In this document: positions 6,711-10,752 of the stretch, in pieces
Layout of the letters: each line of letters starts with the position of its first letter
Position numbering within the stretch: position 1 is the first letter of the stretch
Assembly: GCA_031278275.1 (NCBI GenBank)
Contig: JAITKW010000058.1
Location: 1 to 10,752 of the forward strand
Length of the DNA stretch: 10,752 bases
Direction: 5' to 3'
Origin: Candidatus Nomurabacteria bacterium
GTDB taxonomy: Bacteria; Patescibacteriota; Saccharimonadia; Saccharimonadales; Saccharimonadaceae
Notes under the pieces: model-generated
What the model saw: only the letters and a program-made list of their open reading frames with translations
Database searches by the model: none
Told to the model about the DNA's origin: nothing
Made by a program: the position numbers and the translations under genes

Positions 6711-7577
6711 GTGGCGAGATTTGATGACCAGTATTTGGATTTGTGTGAGCGGATTTTGCGAGACGGGACGTATTCTGACAACCGTACGGGCGTTGCGACT
6801 TATCGCCTGCCCCATCAGATTTTGCGCTTTGACCTTGCGAAAGAGTTTCCGATTTTGACCACGAAGTTTGTGGCGTTTCGGCATGCGGTATTAGAGATGT
6901 TGTGGATTTACCAAGTCCAGAGCAACGATGTGCGATGGTTGCAGGAGCGCGGGATTAAGATTTGGAACGAGTGGCAAATTGATGAAAACGGATTTTATCA
7001 AGGCAAGGATTTTGGCAAAGAACATGCGTTTACGATTGGCACGGCGTATGGTTGGATTGTGCGACATTATGAATTGGTGCAAAACCTCATCAAAACCATC
7101 AAGACCGACCCGAATAATCGGCGTATGATTATGAGCCTTTGGCAAAACGAGTGGCTGCCGACCGCCGCACTCCCCTCTTGCGTGTGGAACTCGCAATGGA
7201 GCGTGATTGGCGGGAAGTTGAATGTGATGGTGACGGTGCGCAGTAATGATGTGCCACTCGGCATGCCGTTTAATGTTTCGCAATATGCGGTTTTATGTCA
7301 TTTGGTGGCGCAGGCGTGCGGGCTGAAAGTTGGCGTGATGACTTATGTAATCAATGACGCACATATTTATGAGAACCAAATTGACGGAATTGAAGAGCAA
7401 ATTGCGCGGCGAGATGAAAAATTGAAAAAAGATGGCAAATTGTTTGACGCGCCAAAATTATGGATTAACCCAAAAATCAAAGATTTCTTCAAGTTTGATA
7501 ATTCAAAGGATTTGTTGGATATTAAATTGAAAAATTACGAACATCAAGGCAAAATCTCTATGCCGGTGGCGGTGTAG
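6711..7577 (+). CDS. thyA: Thymidylate synthase ThyA (GTG start)
   Basis: The enzyme methylates dUMP to dTMP using 5,10-methylene-THF and releases dihydrofolate. From the GTG start it has 288 residues. Visible motifs are the RTG dUMP-binding loop (25-27), the Arg pair RR (137-138) that reaches the partner subunit's phosphate, and the catalytic Cys in LPSCVWNSQW (C157). They continue with RSNDVPLGMPFNVSQYAVL (177-195, with the RSxD and Asn that bind dUMP), the INDAHIY strand (214-220), and the usual C-terminal ending PVAV. The residue after the catalytic Cys is Val, not the His of the E. coli type (PCH). Family members vary there, so activity is still expected. An in-frame ATG at 6690 would add seven residues but lies in the -10 box and before the Shine-Dalgarno. 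The gene heads a plus-strand cluster with folA and glyA, which recycle and recharge its cofactor. No ThyX-type motif is seen. Confidence 0.94.
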   Translation: MARFDDQYLDLCERILRDGTYSDNRTGVATYRLPHQILRFDLAKEFPILTTKFVAFRHAVLEMLWIYQVQSNDVRWLQERGIKIWNEWQIDENGFYQGKDFGKEHAFTIGTAYGWIVRHYELVQNLIKTIKTDPNNRRMIMSLWQNEWLPTAALPSCVWNSQWSVIGGKLNVMVTVRSNDVPLGMPFNVSQYAVLCHLVAQACGLKVGVMTYVINDAHIYENQIDGIEEQIARRDEKLKKDGKLFDAPKLWINPKIKDFFKFDNSKDLLDIKLKNYEHQGKISMPVAV

Positions 7578-7595
7578 CTCCGCCTTCCAATTTTT
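7568..7595 (+). terminator. Possible weak intrinsic terminator at the thyA 3' end
   Basis: GGCGG (7568-7572) can pair with CCGCC (7580-7584) around a 7-base loop that contains the thyA stop codon. The T-rich stretch TTCCAATTTTT follows. The stem is only five pairs and the T tract is interrupted, so this may only attenuate. Confidence 0.35.
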
Positions 7596-7610
7596 CTTGT
7601 GTGGGTAACA

Positions 7611-7733
7611 GTTTTTATATTTGCTTGGCGTAATGCCAAAAGTTGCACGACTAATTTCAGCGGTCAAAACAAACCACCACTCTCCATGATAAAATTGCCT
7701 ACGAATTGTCTTGCTCTTGAAGAGTACGATGTG
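7611..7733 (-). pseudogene. Remnant resembling a Bro-N / antirepressor-type domain
   Basis: The thyA-folA gap (7578-7864) holds no intact gene. On the minus strand codons 7733 to 7611 read HIVLFKSKTIRRQFYHGE, then WWFVLTAEISRATFGI, then TPSKYKN. This resembles the start of Bro-N/phage antirepressor-like proteins, where an IRR motif is followed by a W-[WY]-F-[SV]-V strand, a short helix and a P-x-x-Y-W motif. After KYKN the resemblance stops and the frame runs antisense into thyA. Upstream in the same frame (7734-7826) there is an ATG but no recognisable domain or good ribosome site. If the match is real, this is the broken 5' end of a transferred gene. The family match is from memory of the motif pattern, not a search. 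Confidence 0.4.
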
Positions 7734-7849
7734 GTCTTCGGGAGCTAGGGGTTGATTTTTTTGAAACCGATGGTGCGGAAGACTGCGCTCACAAACGGGG
7801 GAGTTGTGCAACAAGACCACATTCATGCTATTCGTGATGGTTGTTGGTG

Positions 7850-7858
7850 TGATATATT
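7850..7858 (+). promoter_or_regulatory. Predicted folA promoter (extended -10, leaderless geometry)
   Basis: The extended -10 element TGATATATT ends 6 bases before the folA ATG at 7865, so transcription 7 bases downstream would start on that ATG. No Shine-Dalgarno is present upstream of folA and no convincing -35 is seen. The spacing equals that at pilM. Confidence 0.45.
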
Positions 7859-7864
7859 ATATGT

Positions 7865-8344
7865 ATGTTCACAATTATTGCGGCGGTTGGGAGGAACCGA
7901 GAACTGGGGAAAAATGGCGGGTTGGTGTTTCGCTTGCCGAATGATTTGAAGTTTTTCAAAAAAGTTACTTTTGGCGCAAAGATTTTGATGGGGCGAAAGA
8001 CGTTTGAGAGTTTGCCGAAAAAGCTACCGGAGCGCAAGCATTTGGTGTTATCAAGTAGCAATTTTGCGGTTGACAAAGACGTGGAAATTGTGCAAAGTTT
8101 GGATGATTTTGTGAAAAAAAATAAAGACACGATGGAGGAGATTTTTGTGATTGGCGGGGGTAGCGTCTATGCGCAGTTGTTGCCACATGCCAAGAAAATG
8201 TATTTGACGGAGGTGGACGGCGAAGACGTGCGTGCTGATGTGTTCTTCCCGAAGTTTGACAAGTCCGAATGGTTGAAAAAAATAATTGGACAAGGAGAAG
8301 ATAATGGTGTAGCTTATCGTCATGTTTTGTATCGGCGAAAATAA
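7865..8344 (+). CDS. folA: Dihydrofolate reductase
   Basis: The 159-residue protein has the normal size of chromosomal DHFR, which reduces dihydrofolate to THF with NADPH. It regenerates the cofactor that the neighbouring ThyA oxidises. Visible motifs are the N-terminal strand FTIIAAVGRNRELGKNG, the catalytic acid D27 in RLPNDLKFF, and the NADPH-binding MGRKTFESLP (42-51). They continue with R57 in PERKHLVLS (folate glutamate contact), VIGGGSVYAQLLP (95-107) and YLTEVD (113-118). The Pro-Trp before the catalytic helix in E. coli DHFR is Val-Phe here (21-22); Phe at the Trp position is tolerated in the family. The start at 7865 gives the canonical N-terminus and is leaderless-like, without a Shine-Dalgarno. 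An overlapping ATG at 7861 is in another frame. It lies 287 bases after thyA and 61 before glyA. Confidence 0.94.
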   Translation: MFTIIAAVGRNRELGKNGGLVFRLPNDLKFFKKVTFGAKILMGRKTFESLPKKLPERKHLVLSSSNFAVDKDVEIVQSLDDFVKKNKDTMEEIFVIGGGSVYAQLLPHAKKMYLTEVDGEDVRADVFFPKFDKSEWLKKIIGQGEDNGVAYRHVLYRRK

Positions 8345-8360
8345 GGTAATTTCGCAAAAC

Positions 8361-8390
8361 TTGTTGGTTTTATGCCACAAGTAATATAAA
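8361..8390 (+). promoter_or_regulatory. Possible glyA promoter
   Basis: TTGTTG (8361-8366) and TATAAA (8385-8390) are separated by 18 bases in the 61-base gap between folA and glyA. glyA could equally be read through from folA, because no terminator is seen between them. Confidence 0.3.
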
Positions 8391-8394
8391 AATC

Positions 8395-8401
8395 AAGGAG
8401 G
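8395..8401 (+). promoter_or_regulatory. Shine-Dalgarno of glyA
   Basis: AAGGAGG lies 4 bases (AAGT) before the glyA ATG. It contrasts with folA directly upstream, which has none. Confidence 0.75.
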
Positions 8402-8405
8402 AAGT

Positions 8406-9731
8406 ATGAACGATGAAGCTATTTTGGGGTTAATTAAGGCAGAGGAAAATCGCCAAAGAGATGGTTTGGAGTTGATTCCGAGCGAAAATTATGTTTCGCA
8501 TGACGTTCTTGCGGCGATGGGGTCGGTGTTTACCAATAAATATTCTGAGGGGTTCCCGAGTTTTAGTGAACTGGACGCAGATGAGAGGGAAATTGCGGAA
8601 AAAATCATGCCGAGTTTTCGGTATTATGGCGGGCAGGAAAATACTAATCGGGTGGAGCGACTGGCGATTAGTCGGGCTTGCAAATTATTCAAGGCGGATC
8701 ACGCCAATGTGCAGCCACATTCCGGCGCGCAGGCAAATAATGCGGTGTATTTTGCGTGGTGCGAAACGGGCGATACGATTTTGGGGCTGGATCTCGGGCA
8801 TGGCGGGCATTTGACGCATGGTGCGCCGGTGACGCAGTCAGCGCAGGTTTACAATTTCGTGCGATATAAAACCACAGAAAACGGTGATTTGGATTATGAC
8901 GAAATTGCACGGCTGGCGAAAAAACATCGCCCGAAAATTATTTTGGTGGGGTTTTCGGCTTATCCAAAAGTGCCGGATTTTGCGCGGGTGGCGGAAATTG
9001 GGCGGGAATATGGAAGTTTGCTGATGGCGGATATGGCGCATGTGGCGGGATTGATTGCGGGTGGGGCGCACCCGAATCCGTTTGATTTTGGCTTTCATGT
9101 CATGACGACCACGACCCACAAAACTTTGCGTGGGCCACGTGGCGGGTTAATCCTCAGTCGTGGCAAAGTCGGCAATCCTTTGAAAAAGCCCACGAAAACT
9201 TTGGAAAATATCCCAACTTTGATTGACAGAGCGGTGTTCCCGGGTACGCAGGGCGGGCCTTTGATGCATGTAATAGCGGCGAAAGCGGTGGCGTTTCATG
9301 AGGCGTTGCAGCCGGAGTTCAAAAAATATGCCGAACAAATTGTGAAAAATGCCAAACGGTTGGCGAAAGAATTGACTGCGCGGGGTTTTGAGTTGGTGTT
9401 TTCTGGCACGGAAAATCATTTGATTTTGGTGGATATGATGAAGAGTTTTGGCATTGACGGCAAAGAGCTTGAAATGGCGTTGGATAAGATTGGGCTGAAC
9501 TTGAATGCGAATGCCATTCCGAACGACACGTTGCCAGCGTTTCGTCCATCTGGTGTGCGGTTGGGTACGCCCGCCATTACTACGCGGGGGCTTTTGGAGA
9601 AGGATATGGTGCGGATTGCGGAGTGGATGAGGTTGGCTTTGGAAAATCGTAAAAATGACCAAAAGTTGGAAAAGTTGCGCGCGGAAGTGCGGGAGTTTTC
9701 GCATAGGTTTCCGCTACCGAGCGACAATTAG
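8406..9731 (+). CDS. glyA: Serine hydroxymethyltransferase with two insertions
   Basis: This PLP enzyme converts serine and THF into glycine and 5,10-methylene-THF, supplying the one-carbon unit for the ThyA encoded upstream. At 441 residues it is about 24 longer than E. coli GlyA. Conserved parts are LIPSENYVS (23-31), NVQPHSGAQANNAVY (101-115), HGGHLTHG (132-139), DMAHVAG with the PLP-contacting Asp and His (D209, H212), and the Schiff-base lysine K239 in TTTTHKTLRGPRGG. FPGTQGGPLMHVIAAKAVA (278-296) and the carboxylate-binding Arg R385 in SGVRLGTPAIT follow. Two insertions stand out. About 18 residues (52-71, acidic and helical: SELDADEREIAEKIMPSF) lie between the NKYSEGFP loop and RYYGG. 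About 11 residues lie around 253-270 before the VFPG loop. The active-site residues on both sides of the insertions are kept, so the enzyme should work. The 3' end is partly duplicated 64 bases downstream. Confidence 0.95.
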   Translation: MNDEAILGLIKAEENRQRDGLELIPSENYVSHDVLAAMGSVFTNKYSEGFPSFSELDADEREIAEKIMPSFRYYGGQENTNRVERLAISRACKLFKADHANVQPHSGAQANNAVYFAWCETGDTILGLDLGHGGHLTHGAPVTQSAQVYNFVRYKTTENGDLDYDEIARLAKKHRPKIILVGFSAYPKVPDFARVAEIGREYGSLLMADMAHVAGLIAGGAHPNPFDFGFHVMTTTTHKTLRGPRGGLILSRGKVGNPLKKPTKTLENIPTLIDRAVFPGTQGGPLMHVIAAKAVAFHEALQPEFKKYAEQIVKNAKRLAKELTARGFELVFSGTENHLILVDMMKSFGIDGKELEMALDKIGLNLNANAIPNDTLPAFRPSGVRLGTPAITTRGLLEKDMVRIAEWMRLALENRKNDQKLEKLRAEVREFSHRFPLPSDN

Positions 9732-9736
9732 TCACA
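9717..9736 (+). repeat. Direct repeat copy 1, glyA 3' end
   Basis: This 20-base stretch includes the last codons and stop of glyA (PSDN stop). It matches 9781-9800 at 17 of 20 positions. Confidence 0.6.
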
Positions 9737-9780
9737 TAATTGCATGATTAGTTAAGGCGGTCTTGTAATGTTGCTTGTTG

Positions 9781-9800
9781 CCGAGCGATAATTAGCTACA
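9781..9800 (+). repeat. Direct repeat copy 2, glyA-tail-like sequence
   Basis: This copy still reads L-P-S-D-N-stop when the preceding TTG codon is included. It has synonymous changes relative to glyA (TTG for CTA, GAT for GAC). It overlaps the stop codon of the convergent TIG-repeat gene. The frame is blocked by TAA at 9766-9768, so it is not a gene. Confidence 0.6.
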
Positions 9801-10752
9801 ACTCTTCCACAGTATAAGTAATCGTCACGGTATAATCGCCGCTGGCTTTACTGATTGTTGGGCTGACGCCAAACCAAACGTCTGTAATTTGTGGGGTGTC
9901 GGGGGTTAGGAGGTCGTCTGTTTGGGTACCGGTTCTGATGAGAGTATCTATGGTTGGCACCGTTGCCCATGAATAGGCCGTGTTGGCTACGTTGGTTTCT
10001 TGGGTAGTGGTACTGCCAAAGGAGCCTTGACTTGTCACACGGTAGGCCCAGAAGGAACTGTTGCCGATTAGGTTTGAGACGAGGGAGTCGCTGGCTGGGT
10101 TAGTTAAGTCATAACCGGTGATGGTCGGAATGGTGGTGGCTGGAGTAGTGGTGTTAGTTAGGTCGGAACTAGAGGCTTTGAGGCTGAGGTTGTAGCCATC
10201 GGGGTTGTTGGTGGAGACTGTGACGGGACTTTGGTTGGAGGAGAACTTGCTAGGTTGGACGTTAACTTGGACGGTCTGGGGGGGGGCAGTTATAGTGAGA
10301 TATTTTTCAATTGCTTGATAGAGGGTGTTGGCGGAGTTAGTACCACTAGGTGTGGTAACGAGGACGCTTTTGGTGCCAGATGTGGTAAAGCTAGGTAGGG
10401 TGCAAGTGATGGTGGTTGAGCTAACTACTGTGAATGAGACGCAGGCTTCGGTGCCGACAGTGACGGCGTTGGCATTGGTAAAATCTGTGCCAGTGATGGT
10501 GATGACTTGGCCGGTGACACCGGTAACGCCTTTGTCGGGGGAAACTGAGGTTACGGTGGGAGGAACCGCATAAGTCACGTCAAAACTAGTACTACTGCCA
10601 TAAGGTGTTCTAGTAACAACTGACTGGGTTGAGCCCGCCGTCTTAGCTGGCGTAGTACACTTGGTTGAGGTAGCACTGCTATAGGTCTTAGCCGTGCAGT
10701 TAGTGCCGCCAACGGTGGTGGTAAAGCTTGAGTTGTAGTTAGTGCCAGTTAG
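9796..10752 (-). CDS. Thr/Ser-rich surface protein with IPT/TIG domains, C-terminal part (N-terminus outside window)
   Basis: The frame is open from the window edge to the TAG at 9796, giving 318 residues with no start in view. A GTG at 10578 is internal, because the frame and domain continue upstream of it. Residues 1-64 are most of one IPT/TIG domain (LTGTNYNSSF..., C19 and C32). Residues 65-148 are a second (PPTVTSVSPDKGVTGVTGQ, ITITGTDF, C104 and C117). These immunoglobulin-like folds are common in adhesins. From about 150 a different beta-rich domain follows (VTVSTNNPDGYNLSLKASSS at 177-196) and ends in SGDYTVTITYTVEEL, a WxL-like ending often seen in CPR surface proteins. There is no LPxTG and no C-terminal membrane anchor, so attachment must lie elsewhere. 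Thr, Ser and Asn dominate, as expected for an exported protein. It is convergent with glyA. A C9 tract lies at the joint between the domains. The partner surface is unknown. Confidence 0.85.
   Translation of the reverse strand, partial: LTGTNYNSSFTTTVGGTNCTAKTYSSATSTKCTTPAKTAGSTQSVVTRTPYGSSTSFDVTYAVPPTVTSVSPDKGVTGVTGQVITITGTDFTNANAVTVGTEACVSFTVVSSTTITCTLPSFTTSGTKSVLVTTPSGTNSANTLYQAIEKYLTITAPPQTVQVNVQPSKFSSNQSPVTVSTNNPDGYNLSLKASSSDLTNTTTPATTIPTITGYDLTNPASDSLVSNLIGNSSFWAYRVTSQGSFGSTTTQETNVANTAYSWATVPTIDTLIRTGTQTDDLLTPDTPQITDVWFGVSPTISKASGDYTVTITYTVEEL
10278..10286 (-). repeat. C9 homopolymer in the coding strand of the TIG-repeat protein
   Basis: Nine C in a row encode part of Ala-Pro-Pro-Gln (residues 156-159), between the second TIG domain and the C-terminal domain. 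Gain of one base brings a TAA within a few codons. Loss of one base brings a TAA about 40 codons later. Either change would remove the C-terminal domain. Confidence 0.8.

Noticed and set aside
7729..7822. 10-base inverted repeat ATGTGGTCTT / AAGACCACAT with 74 bases between the arms, possible small mobile-element ends
   Set aside because: The arms are short, flanks do not extend the match, no target duplication is visible, and such a match is not very rare by chance.
8114..8121. A8 run in folA as a second slippage site
   Set aside because: It encodes Lys codons in a housekeeping enzyme and is an ordinary A-rich stretch; no reason to expect switching.
9732..9780. Terminator between the convergent glyA and TIG-protein genes
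   Set aside because: Only a 4-pair TAAT/ATTA hairpin without a T tract is visible, which is too weak to call.
10576..10578. GTG 10578 as the start of the TIG-repeat protein
   Set aside because: The same frame stays open to the window edge and encodes most of another TIG domain, so this is an internal Val codon.

Overview
The window looks like chromosomal DNA from a monoderm bacterium of the Candidate Phyla Radiation (Patescibacteria), most likely Saccharibacteria-like. This is inference from gene content: a compact type IV pilus assembly operon with no secretin or PilP gene visible, beside a thyA/DHFR/glyA cluster and a large Thr/Ser-rich TIG-repeat surface protein. The standard bacterial code fits. 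All ten visible stop codons are TAG (6) or TAA (4), with no TGA.

Region 1 (1-6533, minus strand) is one tightly packed operon read pilM > pilN > pilO > small membrane protein > pilB > pilT > pilC. Junctions range from a 1-base overlap to a 7-base gap, so it is almost certainly one transcript. PilM (actin-like) should bind the cytoplasmic tail of PilN. PilN and PilO form the inner-membrane alignment complex, PilB powers extension, PilT powers retraction, and PilC (cut by the window edge) is the membrane platform. A 101-residue single-pass protein lies where PilP sits in Proteobacteria. The pilins and prepilin peptidase are not in the window.

Region 2 (6534-6710) is a divergent promoter region. 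pilM has an extended -10 box placed so that transcription would begin at its ATG, suggesting a leaderless mRNA. thyA has a mirror-image extended -10 box and a strong Shine-Dalgarno before a GTG start.

Region 3 (6711-9731, plus strand) holds thyA, folA (DHFR) and glyA, the three enzymes of the thymidylate/one-carbon cycle. SHMT makes methylene-THF, ThyA uses it and releases DHF, and DHFR regenerates THF. The thyA-folA gap (7578-7864) contains what looks like an antisense remnant of a Bro-N/antirepressor-like gene. folA again has a leaderless-type promoter.

Region 4 (9732-10752) starts with a short convergent gap carrying an imperfect copy of the last codons of glyA. It continues with the 3' part of a minus-strand surface protein: two IPT/TIG domains, each with a Cys pair 13 residues apart, then a C-terminal beta-rich domain. 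A run of nine C in its coding strand joins the two parts and could act as a phase-variation switch.
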